Source: Sulfitobacter sabulilitoris
GTDB taxonomy: Bacteria > Pseudomonadota > Alphaproteobacteria > Rhodobacterales > Rhodobacteraceae
Direction of reading: 5' to 3'
NCBI RefSeq assembly: GCF_005887615.1
Contig: NZ_VANS01000001.1
Coordinates: 1,413,415-1,477,414 of the forward strand
Length of the DNA stretch: 64,000 bases
The stretch's first letter is position 1; each line of letters opens with the position of its first letter. Below the pieces are notes generated by a model. The model was not told the DNA's origin. It did not search any database and saw only the letters and a list, made by a program, of their open reading frames with translations. Both the position numbers and the translations under genes were made by a program. This document shows positions 19,008 to 28,695 of the stretch, piece after piece.

Positions 19008-19024
19008 TTTGCATCCCGTGCAAA
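19008..19024. promoter_or_regulatory. Inverted repeat TTTGCA-N5-TGCAAA upstream of pcs
   Basis: Perfect 6-base arms with a 5-base spacer lie 20 bases before the pcs start and 50 after the xerC stop. The position fits an operator for pcs or a weak 3' hairpin for xerC. No regulator is assigned. Confidence 0.4.
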
Positions 19025-19043
19025 GCTGCGCCATGAAGCGCCC

Positions 19044-19739
19044 ATGACCATTCAGATGCGCGCCTTGCTCGTTCACCTTCTTACCGCCACCGGCGCCGTT
19101 TTTGCCATGCTGGCGATGCTGGCGGCGGTCGATGCCGAATGGGATCTGATGTTCCTGTGGCTCATGGTGGCCTTTGCCGTCGATGGCGTCGATGGGCCGC
19201 TGGCGCGCAAATACGACGTCGGAGCCAACGCGCCCGAATTCGATGGCGTGTTGCTGGACCTGATCATCGACTACCTGACCTATGTCTTCATCCCCGCCTT
19301 TGCCCTGTTCAAATCCGGCCTGATGGATGGCTGGACCGGCTGGTTCGCGATCATCGTCATCACCTTTGCCAGCGCGATGTATTTCGCCGACACCCGGATG
19401 AAGACCAAGGACAACTCCTTTTCCGGCTTTCCGGGCTGCTGGAACATGGTCGTGCTGGTGATCTTCGCGCTCGAACCGAACTTCTGGGTCAGCCTCGCAC
19501 TCGTCACCGCCTTGGCCGTGGCAATGTTTCTGCCGCTGAAATTCGTGCATCCCGTGCGCACCGAACGCTGGCGCGCGGTGACCCTGCCCGCCGCCCTTGC
19601 CTGGACGATCTTTGCGGGCTGGGCCGCCTGGGGCAACTTCCACCCCGACAGCTGGGCGCATATGGGGCTGATCGTGACCTCGGTCTACCTGGTTTTTGCC
19701 GGTGTCGCGCAGCAGATCATTCCCATCCGCGGCGGCTAG
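19044..19739 (+). CDS. pcs: Phosphatidylcholine synthase Pcs
   Basis: Membrane enzyme condensing CDP-diacylglycerol with choline to phosphatidylcholine. The 231-residue product has several membrane helices and the CDP-alcohol phosphotransferase signature DGVDGPLAR followed by GVLLDLIIDY (DxxDGxxAR...GxxLDxxxD). Length and the NSFSGFPGCWN segment fit bacterial Pcs rather than PgsA or PssA. Its TAG stop overlaps the convergent EamA gene stop in the palindrome CTAG. Confidence 0.88.
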   Translation: MTIQMRALLVHLLTATGAVFAMLAMLAAVDAEWDLMFLWLMVAFAVDGVDGPLARKYDVGANAPEFDGVLLDLIIDYLTYVFIPAFALFKSGLMDGWTGWFAIIVITFASAMYFADTRMKTKDNSFSGFPGCWNMVVLVIFALEPNFWVSLALVTALAVAMFLPLKFVHPVRTERWRAVTLPAALAWTIFAGWAAWGNFHPDSWAHMGLIVTSVYLVFAGVAQQIIPIRGG

Positions 19740-20572
19740 ATCCGGGTCAGGACGACGCCTCCCACGATCAATACCGCGGCTGCGCCCTTGACCGCGTCCA
19801 TCCGTTCGCCGAAGGCCAGCCAGCCGATCGTCACGGCAAACAGGATCGACGTCTCGCGCAATGCCGCGACCAGCGCGATGGGCGCCTGCGTCATCGCCCA
19901 GACCGCGATGGCATAGGCCCCGTAGGACGCCGCCGCCGCAAGACCGCCATAGCACCAGTCGCGCAGGCTTGCCCCGGTCAGCGCGCGCCCCTTGAGCGCA
20001 ATGGCGATCGGCGTGAAAAGCACCGCATCGAAGACGAAAAGCCACGCCACATAGGCCGTCGCATTGCCCGACACCCGCGCGCCCATCCCATCGACCAGCG
20101 AATACCCCGCCGTCATCGCGGCCGAGCCCAGCGCCAGCGGAATGAGGCGCCGATCCTCGCGGCGGGCCAGTGCGCCGGCGGCCATCATCGCGATGCCCAC
20201 GCCCAAAAGCAGGACGCCGAGGTATTCAAAGGTTGTGATCTGGTCCGCCAGGATCACCGCCCCCACGCCCAGAACCAGCATCGGCGCCGCCCCCCGCGCG
20301 ATGGGATAGACCCGGCTCAGATCGCCATTCTCGTAGGCGAAGGCGAGAAACAGCTTGTAGCCCGAGTGGAACACGCCCGAGGCCAGCAGCCAGAGCCAGA
20401 CTTCGCCTTCGGGCAAGGGCTGCGTGCAGAGGATCAGACCGCCCACTCCGCCTTGCACCAGCGTCATGATCAGCATGCCGCGCATCTTGGCGACCCCGCT
20501 CTTGATCACGGCATTCCACATCGCGTGCAGCAAGGCGGCGCCCAAGACGGAGAAAAAGACGAAAAGGCTCAT
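19736..20572 (-). CDS. EamA/DMT family transporter
   Basis: A 278-residue protein with about ten membrane segments in two EamA repeats (about residues 3-130 and 145-275); the second ends with ETSILFAVTIGWLAFGERMD, a family hallmark. Such proteins export amino acids or metabolites; the substrate is unknown. Convergent with pcs, with stops overlapping in CTAG. Confidence 0.85.
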   Translation of the reverse strand: MSLFVFFSVLGAALLHAMWNAVIKSGVAKMRGMLIMTLVQGGVGGLILCTQPLPEGEVWLWLLASGVFHSGYKLFLAFAYENGDLSRVYPIARGAAPMLVLGVGAVILADQITTFEYLGVLLLGVGIAMMAAGALARREDRRLIPLALGSAAMTAGYSLVDGMGARVSGNATAYVAWLFVFDAVLFTPIAIALKGRALTGASLRDWCYGGLAAAASYGAYAIAVWAMTQAPIALVAALRETSILFAVTIGWLAFGERMDAVKGAAAVLIVGGVVLTRI

Positions 20573-20618
20573 GCGTCTGGGTGACGCAGATGGCCGCAGC
20601 GGTCAATCGCATGGCGGG

Positions 20619-21074
20619 TCAGATCAGCAAACCCGCCGCCCCTTCGTGGCGCAAAAGCGCCACTTTGGTTTCGATCCCGCCCGCGCCGGAAAACCCGGTC
20701 AGCCCCTTGGCGCCCATCACGCGGTGACAGGGGATCACGATCGGGATGGGGTTGCCGCCGCAGGCCTGCCCGACCGCCTGTGCGGGCACGCCCAGATCGC
20801 GCGCGATGTCGCCATAGGTCCGGGTATGGCCAAAGGGGATCGCCAGGATCGCGGCACAGACATCGCGTTGCAGCGCGCTGCCCGCGACACGCAGCGGCAG
20901 GTCGAATTTTATGCGCACGCCCGCGTCGTATTCCGCCAGTTGAAGGGCCGCGCGGGCCAGCAGTGGCGTGTCATCCTGCTGTGCAGCCCTGCCCCAACGC
21001 AACGCGGTGATCGCGCCGTCTTCTTCGGTCAGGGTCAGATCGCCAAATCGCGTTGAAACGCTACACTGTGCCAT
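20619..21074 (-). CDS. ogt: Methylated-DNA--[protein]-cysteine S-methyltransferase
   Basis: Suicide repair enzyme for O6-alkylguanine. From the ATG at 21074 the 151-residue product has a short N-terminal domain and the C-terminal alkyltransferase domain with GHTRTYGDIARDLG (recognition helix) and the acceptor cysteine in IPCHRV. No Ada-type zinc domain is present, so this is the stand-alone Ogt form. An ATG at 21110 would add 12 basic residues of no family character. Confidence 0.92.
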   Translation of the reverse strand: MAQCSVSTRFGDLTLTEEDGAITALRWGRAAQQDDTPLLARAALQLAEYDAGVRIKFDLPLRVAGSALQRDVCAAILAIPFGHTRTYGDIARDLGVPAQAVGQACGGNPIPIVIPCHRVMGAKGLTGFSGAGGIETKVALLRHEGAAGLLI

Positions 21075-21176
21075 AAGGCGATATTTGCAGGCAAAGCGCC
21101 CGCCGCGCAATCCGATTGCTGCGCAATGGGCCGCGGCCAGGGCGGGGCGCGGGCGCCCCGCCTTTATCGTTGGCGA

Positions 21177-24092
21177 TCACGACATCGCGCTGTCGCAGCG
21201 CCCGCAGACGCCCGGGTGCGCATGAGTGCCCACATCGGGCAGCACCTTCCAGCAGCGCGCGCATTTCTCGCCGCTCGCCTTGGCGAACACCACCGCCACG
21301 CCCGGTGTCTCCGGCAGGCGGTAGGCCTCCGGGGGCGCGGGCGCATCGCTCACCGTGATCTGCGAGGTGATGCAGATATCCTCGAACGGCAGCGCCATGA
21401 GCGCCGCGCGCAGGTCCGCATCCTCCACATGGACAACCGGGGCCGCCTCCAGCGAAGCACCGATGACCTTGTCGACCCGCGCCACCTCGAGCGCCGCGGT
21501 CACCACGCGCCGCGCCGCCCGCACGCCGGCCCATTTCGCCGCCAGATCGGGCGCGCGCCAGGCCTCGGGGGTCTCGGGGATATCCACCAGATGCACCGAG
21601 CTGTCCTCGCCCGGGAACCGCTCCAGCCAGACTTCCTCCATCGTGAAGGTCAGCACCGGCGCCAGCCAGGTCGTCAGCCGGTGGAACAGCAGGTCCAGCA
21701 CCGTACGCGCCGCGCGGCGTTGCACCGTATCGCCATCGCAATACAGCGCATCCTTGCGCACGTCGAAGTAGAACGCGCTCAGATCGACGGTGGCAAAGGT
21801 AAAGACCGCCTGGAACACGCCCTGGAAATCGTATCTGGCATAGCCCTCGCGCACGGTGCGATCCAACTCCGCCAGCCGGTGCAGGACCCAGCGCTCAAGC
21901 TCCGGCATATCGGCAGGGTCCATGCGGTCCGCCTCGCTGAAATCATTCAGCGACCCCAGCATGTAGCGCATCGTGTTGCGCAAACGGCGATAGCCGTCGG
22001 CCACACCCTTGAGGATCTCCGGCCCGATCCGCTGGTCGATGGTGAAATCGGTCTGCGCCACCCAAAGCCGCAGGATGTCGGCACCGTATTGCTGCACGAT
22101 CTTGTCCGGCGCGATGATGTTGCCGACGGATTTGGACATCTTCATGCCCTTCTCGTCCAGCGTGAAACCATGCGTCAGAACCCCCCTGTAGGGCGCATGA
22201 CCGATCGTGCCGCACGCTTGCAGCATCGACGAATGAAACCAGCCGCGATGCTGGTCCGTACCCTCCAGGTACAGATCCGCCATGCCGTCCTCGGATCCGT
22301 CCTCGCGGTCGCGCAGGGTAAAGGCGTGGGTCGAACCGCTGTCGAACCACACATCGAGGATGTCCATCACCTGGTCATAGGCGTCCACATCGACGATCCC
22401 GCTCAGGAACCGCTCCTTCGCGCCATCCTTGTACCACGCATCCGCGCCCTCGGCCTCGAACACCTCGACGATGCGGGCGTTGACCTCGGCGTTGCGCAGC
22501 AGGAAATCGTCGTCCGACGGCTTGGCGCCCACCTTGGTAAAGCAGGTCAGCGGCACGCCCCAGGCACGCTGGCGCGACAACACCCAGTCGGGCCGCGCCT
22601 CGATCATCGAATACAGCCGGTTGCGCCCGGTGCGCGGGGTCCACGTGACCAACTCGTCGATCGACCGCAGCGCGCGCTCGCGGATCGTGGTGCCATAGTC
22701 GTCCTGACCGTCGCCCACGGGCCGGTCGATGGCGGCGAACCACTGGGGCCGGTTCAGGCGGATCACCGGTGCCTTCGACCGCCAGCTATGCGCGTCCGAG
22801 ATGGTGATGCGCTTCATCGCGATCAGCGCGTCCAACGCCTTCAGCTTTTCGATCACGGCCTTGCTGGCGCCGCCGGGCTTGCCGTTTTCCTTGATCACCC
22901 GCTCACCGCCAAAGAACGGCAAATCGTCGCGAAAGGAACTGTCGTCGAGAATGTTGAACGTCATCTCGAGCCCATGCTTGAGCCCGATCTGGTAGTCGTC
23001 GTCGCCATGACTGGGCGCCGTGTGCACAAAGCCCGTGCCCGCGTCGTCGGTGACGTGATCGCCGGGGAACAGGCGCACGGCGAAATCCCATTCGCCATCC
23101 GCGCCCTCGGCCCCGGCAAGCGGATGCGCGCAGGTCACGCCCGCCAATTCCTCCGCACTCACGTCGCGCAATCGGCTCACGCCCGCCATCCCGACGCGCG
23201 CCTGATCGAAGACACCCTCGGCCAGCGCATCGGCAACCAGCAGTGTTTCACCGACCTTGGCCCAGCATTCATCAGGCGTCTTCTGCACCTCAAAAAGACC
23301 ATAAGAGATCCCCGGCCCAAAGCAGATCGCGCGGTTCTGCGGGATCGTCCAGGGCGTCGTCGTCCAGATCAGCACAGTAGCATCCGCCAGATCGCCAGCC
23401 GCCTCGCGCACCGGAAACCGCACCCAGATCGCATCGGTCTGGCGATCGTGATACTCCACCTCCGCCTCGGCCAGTGCGGTCTTTTCCACCGGCGACCACA
23501 TCACCGGCTTGGATCCCTGGTACAGCACCCCGTTCATCAGGAACTTCTGGAACTCCTCGGCGATCACCCGCTCGGCGTGGAAATCCATCGTCAGATACGG
23601 CCGGTCCCAGCAGCCGGTGATCCCCAGCCGCTTGAATTCCTCGCGCTGGATATCGACCCAGCCTTCGGCGAACTTGCGGCATTCCTGCCGGAAATCGACA
23701 ATGCTGACCGCGTCCTTGTCCTGCCCCTTGGCACGGTATTGCTCCTCGATCTTCCATTCGATCGGCAAACCGTGACAATCCCAGCCGGGGATATAGCGCG
23801 CGTCGCGGCCCATCATCTGGTGGCTGCGCACCACCATGTCCTTGAGGATCTTGTTCAGCGCGTGCCCGATGTGCAGATGTCCGTTGGCGTAGGGCGGGCC
23901 GTCATGCAGGGTAAAGGGCGTGCGCCCCTCTTTCTCGCGCAGCCGCTCGTAAACGCCGATCCGCTCCCACCGCGCCAGCCACTCGGGCTCGCGCTTGGGC
24001 AGGCCCGCGCGCATCGGAAAATCGGTCTTTGGCAGGTTCAGCGTGGATTTGTAATCAAGCGTCTGGCTCGTATCGGTCGTATCGGCGCACAT
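21177..24092 (-). CDS. ileS: Isoleucyl-tRNA synthetase
   Basis: Class-I aminoacyl-tRNA synthetase charging tRNA-Ile. The 971-residue product has the HIGH motif in [11 protein letters not shown], the CP1 editing domain, the KMSKS motif in [11 protein letters not shown], an anticodon-binding helical domain and a C-terminal zinc ribbon with CARC and CGRC pairs. The full-length zinc-ribbon form is the typical bacterial type. No T-box leader was seen, as expected for a proteobacterium. Confidence 0.97.
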   Translation of the reverse strand: MCADTTDTSQTLDYKSTLNLPKTDFPMRAGLPKREPEWLARWERIGVYERLREKEGRTPFTLHDGPPYANGHLHIGHALNKILKDMVVRSHQMMGRDARYIPGWDCHGLPIEWKIEEQYRAKGQDKDAVSIVDFRQECRKFAEGWVDIQREEFKRLGITGCWDRPYLTMDFHAERVIAEEFQKFLMNGVLYQGSKPVMWSPVEKTALAEAEVEYHDRQTDAIWVRFPVREAAGDLADATVLIWTTTPWTIPQNRAICFGPGISYGLFEVQKTPDECWAKVGETLLVADALAEGVFDQARVGMAGVSRLRDVSAEELAGVTCAHPLAGAEGADGEWDFAVRLFPGDHVTDDAGTGFVHTAPSHGDDDYQIGLKHGLEMTFNILDDSSFRDDLPFFGGERVIKENGKPGGASKAVIEKLKALDALIAMKRITISDAHSWRSKAPVIRLNRPQWFAAIDRPVGDGQDDYGTTIRERALRSIDELVTWTPRTGRNRLYSMIEARPDWVLSRQRAWGVPLTCFTKVGAKPSDDDFLLRNAEVNARIVEVFEAEGADAWYKDGAKERFLSGIVDVDAYDQVMDILDVWFDSGSTHAFTLRDREDGSEDGMADLYLEGTDQHRGWFHSSMLQACGTIGHAPYRGVLTHGFTLDEKGMKMSKSVGNIIAPDKIVQQYGADILRLWVAQTDFTIDQRIGPEILKGVADGYRRLRNTMRYMLGSLNDFSEADRMDPADMPELERWVLHRLAELDRTVREGYARYDFQGVFQAVFTFATVDLSAFYFDVRKDALYCDGDTVQRRAARTVLDLLFHRLTTWLAPVLTFTMEEVWLERFPGEDSSVHLVDIPETPEAWRAPDLAAKWAGVRAARRVVTAALEVARVDKVIGASLEAAPVVHVEDADLRAALMALPFEDICITSQITVSDAPAPPEAYRLPETPGVAVVFAKASGEKCARCWKVLPDVGTHAHPGVCGRCDSAMS

Positions 24093-24399
24093 GCGGGGCG
24101 TCCTTCGGATGGGGTCGTATGAAAGGGAAATGCGGTCGGTGCGAGCGGCTCAAACACCTTGGCCCGGCGTCTGGTGGTCAGAGCGCCGGGGATATAATTC
24201 GAATGATGATCGCGACTGCGCGTGTCATGCCAGCGCTTATAAGCACGCCCCCCCGACACGGCAAGACCCCGTTCCGCTTCCAAATGGACGAAAATACCGC
24301 GGGGGGTCTGGGGGGCTGGCCCCCCATTCCGCCCGGCCCGGCAGGCGATGCACCGCCGCGGTGATATCCGCCCCGCGGCGCTCGCCTGCACCGTCGTTG
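24093..24399 (-). other. ileS leader region
   Basis: This 307-base gap between the TIGR01620 stop and ileS start holds a dispersed element (24278-24327) and, on the minus strand around 24233-24262, a candidate TTGCCG-N17-TATAAG promoter for ileS. It would leave a leader of about 130 bases. No open frame in it looks coding. Confidence 0.4.
24278..24327 (-). repeat. Dispersed 3'-flanking element, copy 3
   Basis: On the minus strand: stem TGGGGGG-CCAG-CCCCCCA, then GACCCCCCGCGGTATTTTCG and CCATTTGGAAG. It lies about 70 bases after the TIGR01620 stop, in that gene's orientation, and shares the GGTATTT and CCATTTGGAAG parts with copy 1. Confidence 0.6.
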
Positions 24400-25404
24400 T
24401 CAGGGTTTCGACCCGCCGAACAGCCCGGTCAGGCTGCGCTTGATGATGTCGCGCACCTTCGGTCGCGCGGCGCGCACAAATGGCAGCGGGCGGCACACCT
24501 CGATCGCGGCCACGCCCACGCGCGCCGTCAGCGCCCCATTGACCAGCCCCTCGCCGAAACGGCGGCTCAACTTGCCGATGATCGACCCGCCAAGGATCGG
24601 CTCGAGCATGTCGTCACCCACGGCCACCGCGCCGGTCGCGACAAGATGCGACAGCACCGCGCGGGTCAGCCGCCAACTGCCGAAAAAACCGGACCGGCCG
24701 CCATAGACCTCCGCGATGCGCCGGATCATCCGCAAATTCGCGGTCAGCGCCGCGGCCACATCCGCCAGCGCCAGCGGCACCAGCGCCGTCACCGTGGCCA
24801 CCTGACGGGCCGCCGCCTCGACCTCGCGGCGCGCGGCCTGGTCCAGCGGGCCCAGAACCTCGACCTCCGCCAATCCCAGCAGACCCGAGGCGTCCAGCTG
24901 ATCGCCCCGCAGATCGGCCAGCCGGTCGCGGCCCCAGCGGGTGTCCTCGCGCCCCTTGTAAAGCGCGACCAGACGGTCCGTCACCGCACGCGCGGCCCCC
25001 AGGTCATCGCGCGCCAGTGCATCGCCCGCATCATGGCGCAGCCCGTCCAGACGCCCAAGCCGGCCAAAGGCCGCCAATTCGCGCAGTCCAAGCGCCGCGA
25101 GCAGCAGCAGAACCGCCGCGATCAACCCCGTCACAACGGCGCCCAGCAGCGGATTGCGCGCCAAAAGCCCGGTCACGAAATCCCAGGCCGCAATCGCCAC
25201 AACCGCGCCCACCAGCGCCGTCAGCGCCGCCCAGAACCACCGGACCAGCGGCGAGGCACGGCGCGCGGCCAGCGTTGCGGCCACCTGCATCGCCTGGCCG
25301 CGCGGCACGGTCCCGTCCGAATCGGGCACCGGCGGCGCCTCGGCCACGGTCTGACGCTGCGGCGCCGTGTCATCGAGATCGATCAAAACCGGGCCCTTGG
25401 CCAT
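24400..25404 (-). CDS. TIGR01620 / YcjF-family membrane protein (DUF697)
   Basis: A 334-residue inner-membrane protein. After a hydrophilic N-terminus ([12 protein letters not shown]) it has two membrane helices (about residues 60-80 and 95-120) and a large C-terminal domain (DUF697-like, about 190-330). The family pairs with YcjX, and the pair belongs to the Psp envelope-stress regulon in enterobacteria. The ATG at 25404 overlaps the GNAT stop (TGATG) and follows AAAGGA. Confidence 0.85.
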   Translation of the reverse strand: MAKGPVLIDLDDTAPQRQTVAEAPPVPDSDGTVPRGQAMQVAATLAARRASPLVRWFWAALTALVGAVVAIAAWDFVTGLLARNPLLGAVVTGLIAAVLLLLAALGLRELAAFGRLGRLDGLRHDAGDALARDDLGAARAVTDRLVALYKGREDTRWGRDRLADLRGDQLDASGLLGLAEVEVLGPLDQAARREVEAAARQVATVTALVPLALADVAAALTANLRMIRRIAEVYGGRSGFFGSWRLTRAVLSHLVATGAVAVGDDMLEPILGGSIIGKLSRRFGEGLVNGALTARVGVAAIEVCRPLPFVRAARPKVRDIIKRSLTGLFGGSKP

Positions 25405-25865
25405 CAGATGTCCTTTCGCGCCCATTCAAAGCGGATGTCGGGCAGGCGCGCGTCGTTGCCCGCCCCATCGGTGCGCGCGACCTCGGCAAACCCGGCGCGG
25501 GCGTAGAACCGCGCGGCCCGGGCGTTGGCCTGGTAACTCCACAGGCCCAGCCGGTCGCAGGCGGTCTTGGCCTGCGACAACAACGCGCGCCCGATGCCCA
25601 GCCCCTGCGCGCCCGGGGCAAGGTACAGGGCATGGATTTCGGTGCGGGCCCGCGCCATGAAGCCTACGATCTCGGGGCCTTGCCGCGCGACATGGACCCA
25701 TCCGGCGTCGATCATGTCCCCCGCGAACATCACCTCTTCGGCGCGGCTGTGTATCCGCGGCAGCCATGGCAACGCGTCATTGGCACAAGACAGCACATCG
25801 CCCACGGCCCCCGCGTCAAGAGGTCGCGCAGGCAAGATCCGGACCCCCGCGGCGACGCCCGTCAC
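25404..25865 (-). CDS. GNAT family N-acetyltransferase
   Basis: A 153-residue acyl-CoA-dependent N-acetyltransferase. The acetyl-CoA-binding motif A is visible as [20 protein letters not shown] (about residues 75-95), followed by the [21 protein letters not shown] motif B region. Substrate unknown. It is inserted between the ycjX-type and TIGR01620 genes with overlaps on both sides (ATGA and TGATG), so it is co-translated with an envelope-stress pair. Confidence 0.85.
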   Translation of the reverse strand: MTGVAAGVRILPARPLDAGAVGDVLSCANDALPWLPRIHSRAEEVMFAGDMIDAGWVHVARQGPEIVGFMARARTEIHALYLAPGAQGLGIGRALLSQAKTACDRLGLWSYQANARAARFYARAGFAEVARTDGAGNDARLPDIRFEWARKDI

Positions 25866-27277
25866 AACCGATCCCCCAGCAAGAACTGCGCGGCCTTGTC
25901 CAGCCGGATGTGCGGTGGCCCGTCGCCGGGCCGCAGCGTCAGCGGCGCAGGCGCAAACCGCATGACGCTGAAATCCGCGTCAAGCCATTCCGCCGCGCCC
26001 GCCCGCGCCGGAGACAACAGATGCGACGGGTCCTCGGGCAGCGCGCCGGGATAGAACGCCGCCTGCTTGCCGGTCTCGAGCAGCGTGCCGCGCACGACCT
26101 CCAGCGTCTCGCCGTCATGGGTCAGCGTGTCTTCGGTGGTGGCGCGCAGCGATGCGATGGACATGGCGGCCGTTTCTGCCCCGGCAAACCGCGCCCGGTC
26201 CTCGGCGCCGCGCACCAGGGCCTGCATGATGGCGGTCAACTGGCGGTGCTGGCTGTGATGCAGGTGATCGGCCTTGGTCGCGGCAAACAGGATCCGTTCC
26301 ACACGCCGCCCCTGGAAAAGCTGCGTCAGGAACGCGTTGCGACCGGGCCGGAACGCCGCGAGAAGATCGGCCATCGCGCCTCGCATGTCCTCGACCGCGC
26401 GGGGGCCCTTGTGGATGGCGCCCAATGCATCGACCAGCACGACCTGGCGGTCGATCCGGGCGAAATGTTCGCGAAAGAACGGTTTGACCACCTCGCGCTT
26501 GTAGGCCTCGAACCGGCGCGCCATTTCGCGGCGGAGCGACTTGCGCGGGCCATCGCCCTGCCCCGGCAGCGGCGCAAAGGTCAACACCGGCGACCCTGCC
26601 AGATCGCCGGGCAGCAAAAACCGCCCCGGCGTGCAATCGTAATAGCCCGCGTCGCGCGCCGCCGTCAGGTAAGCGGTGAACCCCGCCGCCAGCGCCTTGG
26701 CCTGCGGCTCCTCCAGCGGGGCGGCCGGATCGGTTCGTTCCACCAACGCGCGGTAAGCATCGGCCTCCGCGCGTGCGGCGATCCGCTCCAGCACCTCGGC
26801 CGACCAGTCGTCATAGCCTTTGTCCAGCAGCGCCAGATCCAGCAGCCATTCGCCGGGATAGTCCACGATGTCGAGATGCACCGTGCGCGGCCCCTGCAGC
26901 CCGGCCAGAAGCCCGCCGCGCCGAACCCGCAGCGACAGGCGCAGTTCCGACACCGCGCGGGTGCTCTCGGGCCAACTCGGGGTGCGTGCGGTCAGCGTGG
27001 CCAGATGATGCTCATAGTCAAAGCGCGGGATCGTGTCGTCGGGCTGCGGTTGCAGGAACGCCGCCTCGATCCGGCCTTCGGACGCGGCCAGCAGGTGCGG
27101 CATCCGACCCCGGTCCAGCAGATTCGCCACGAGCGAGGTGATGAACACCGTCTTGCCCGACCGTGCCAGCCCCGTCACGCCCAGGCGGATCACCTGCTCA
27201 AACAGGGTCTCGGACACCGTGTCCTGCACATTTTCAATCTGCCGCAGAACCGTGTCCGCGAGGGCTGAAATCACCAA
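25862..27277 (-). CDS. ycjX: YcjX family P-loop protein (DUF463)
   Basis: A 471-residue predicted GTP/ATP-binding protein; the family is co-conserved with YcjF/TIGR01620. Walker A GLARSGKT lies at residues 36-43; [19 protein letters not shown] and [10 protein letters not shown] are the Walker B and specificity-like segments. First gene of the operon, divergent from truA across a 125-base gap that must hold both promoters. Confidence 0.88.
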   Translation of the reverse strand: MVISALADTVLRQIENVQDTVSETLFEQVIRLGVTGLARSGKTVFITSLVANLLDRGRMPHLLAASEGRIEAAFLQPQPDDTIPRFDYEHHLATLTARTPSWPESTRAVSELRLSLRVRRGGLLAGLQGPRTVHLDIVDYPGEWLLDLALLDKGYDDWSAEVLERIAARAEADAYRALVERTDPAAPLEEPQAKALAAGFTAYLTAARDAGYYDCTPGRFLLPGDLAGSPVLTFAPLPGQGDGPRKSLRREMARRFEAYKREVVKPFFREHFARIDRQVVLVDALGAIHKGPRAVEDMRGAMADLLAAFRPGRNAFLTQLFQGRRVERILFAATKADHLHHSQHRQLTAIMQALVRGAEDRARFAGAETAAMSIASLRATTEDTLTHDGETLEVVRGTLLETGKQAAFYPGALPEDPSHLLSPARAGAAEWLDADFSVMRFAPAPLTLRPGDGPPHIRLDKAAQFLLGDRL

Positions 27278-27402
27278 AGCTGGCCCGCCTTATCCTTGCA
27301 ATGACTGCCTACATAAGCCGCCCCGCAGCGCCATGCCAGTGCCGGCGCCGAATTGGCCCGCGGGTATTGCGCGATGCCACACCGCAGGTTAGGGCCTGCG
27401 GC

Positions 27403-28179
27403 ATGCCACGATACGCCCTGAAAATCGAATACCACGGCGCGCCATTCGCCGGATGGCAACGCCAGAAGGACCAGACCACCGTGCAGGGCGCGATCGAGGA
27501 CGCGCTGGCCCGGCTGGAGCCCCGCGCCCACACCATCGCCGCCGCCGGGCGCACCGATGCGGGTGTCCACGCGCTGGCGCAGGTCGCGCATTGCGACATG
27601 CAGGGCGACTGGACGCCCTTCCGGCTGTCCGAGGCGCTGAACTATCACCTGAAACCCGCGCCGGTGGCCATCGTCGCCTGCGCGCCCGTGGCCGGGGATT
27701 GGCACGCGCGGTTTTCCGCCCGCCAGCGGCGGTATCTGTTTCGCATCCTGACCCGCCGCGCGCCCGCGACGCTTGACGCCGGGCGCGTCTGGCAGGTCAA
27801 GCAACCGCTGGACGTGGCCGCCATGCAAAAGGCCGCTGCCCTGTTGGTCGGCAAGCACGATTTCACCACCTTCCGCTCCACCATCTGCCAGGCCGACAGC
27901 CCGGTCAAAACGTTGGACCGGCTGGATGTGACGGCGGTCGAGACCCCGCATGGCACCGAGGTGCATTTCGACGTGCGCGCGCGATCGTTCCTGCACAATC
28001 AGGTCCGCAGCTTCGTGGGCACGCTGGAGCGCGTGGGTGCGGGGTCGTGGTCGGTGTCGGATGTCGGCCGGGCCCTGGCGGCGCGCGCCCGTCCGGCCTG
28101 CGGCCCGGTGTGCCCGCCGGAGGGCCTGTATCTTGCCGGTGTGGACTATGACGACGATCCTTTTACCCCATCCTTTTGA
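27403..28179 (+). CDS. truA: tRNA pseudouridine(38-40) synthase TruA
   Basis: Pseudouridine synthase acting on the tRNA anticodon stem. The 258-residue product begins [12 protein letters not shown] and has the catalytic Asp52 in [12 protein letters not shown], plus the conserved [13 protein letters not shown] segment. Length is normal. Monocistronic on the plus strand between divergent ycjX and a convergent gene ending 15 bases downstream. Confidence 0.96.
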   Translation: MPRYALKIEYHGAPFAGWQRQKDQTTVQGAIEDALARLEPRAHTIAAAGRTDAGVHALAQVAHCDMQGDWTPFRLSEALNYHLKPAPVAIVACAPVAGDWHARFSARQRRYLFRILTRRAPATLDAGRVWQVKQPLDVAAMQKAAALLVGKHDFTTFRSTICQADSPVKTLDRLDVTAVETPHGTEVHFDVRARSFLHNQVRSFVGTLERVGAGSWSVSDVGRALAARARPACGPVCPPEGLYLAGVDYDDDPFTPSF

Positions 28180-28194
28180 CGCTGTTCCGCGGCC

Positions 28195-28695
28195 CTAGTC
28201 GCTGTCGGTCAGCCCCGCGCCCGCGCCGCGCTGCCGCGAAGCGTCGGTTTCCGGCACGAATGTGCGCTCCGCCAATGCCTCCATCCGCTTGACCAATGCG
28301 GGCGGCGGGGTCAGGCGCGCCGGGGTCGCGCGCGGCGCAGGCGTGCCGGTGTCGAGGGCAAAGCAAAGCGTCCCGCCCTCCGCCCTCAGGACCGTGACCC
28401 GCCACGGCAGGCCCTCAACATAGCTTTGAGCCAGCGCCGGACCGTCCGGGGCGGCCAGGGTGGTCTGTAGTCCGGTCCCGGCATCGACCTGCGCCGCGAT
28501 CAGGGCCGGCGGCAGCGACAGGATCGGCCCGCCCGGCAGGGCGCCAAGGGCGCGCGCCAGATCCTCGGCCGCGCGGCCCTGCGCCAGGTGTTGCGCCGCC
28601 GCGCGGCCAAAGGCCTGCGCCTGCGCCGGCGGGGCGCCCGCACCGCGCGCCGCCTTGGCCGCCAGCGCCGCCCATTCGGTCATCGACCAGCTCAT
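28195..28695 (-). CDS. DUF3726-like protein
   Basis: A 166-residue protein, last of a coupled three-gene operon. Its N-terminus (MTEWAALAAKAARGAGAP) resembles DUF3726 proteins, which open with a helix carrying AKAARGAG; the rest is Ala/Pro-rich with a beta-like segment EGLPWRVTVLRAEGGTLCFAL. No catalytic motif was recognised. The ATG at 28695 overlaps the stop of the 550-residue gene. DUF assignment is from memory of the family and moderately sure. Confidence 0.65.
   Translation of the reverse strand: MSWSMTEWAALAAKAARGAGAPPAQAQAFGRAAAQHLAQGRAAEDLARALGALPGGPILSLPPALIAAQVDAGTGLQTTLAAPDGPALAQSYVEGLPWRVTVLRAEGGTLCFALDTGTPAPRATPARLTPPPALVKRMEALAERTFVPETDASRQRGAGAGLTDSD

Noticed and set aside
21126-24122. 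Plus-strand open frame of 998 codons opposite ileS
   Set aside because: ileS has all class-I synthetase motifs on the other strand; the antisense product shows no domain and a shadow-like composition.
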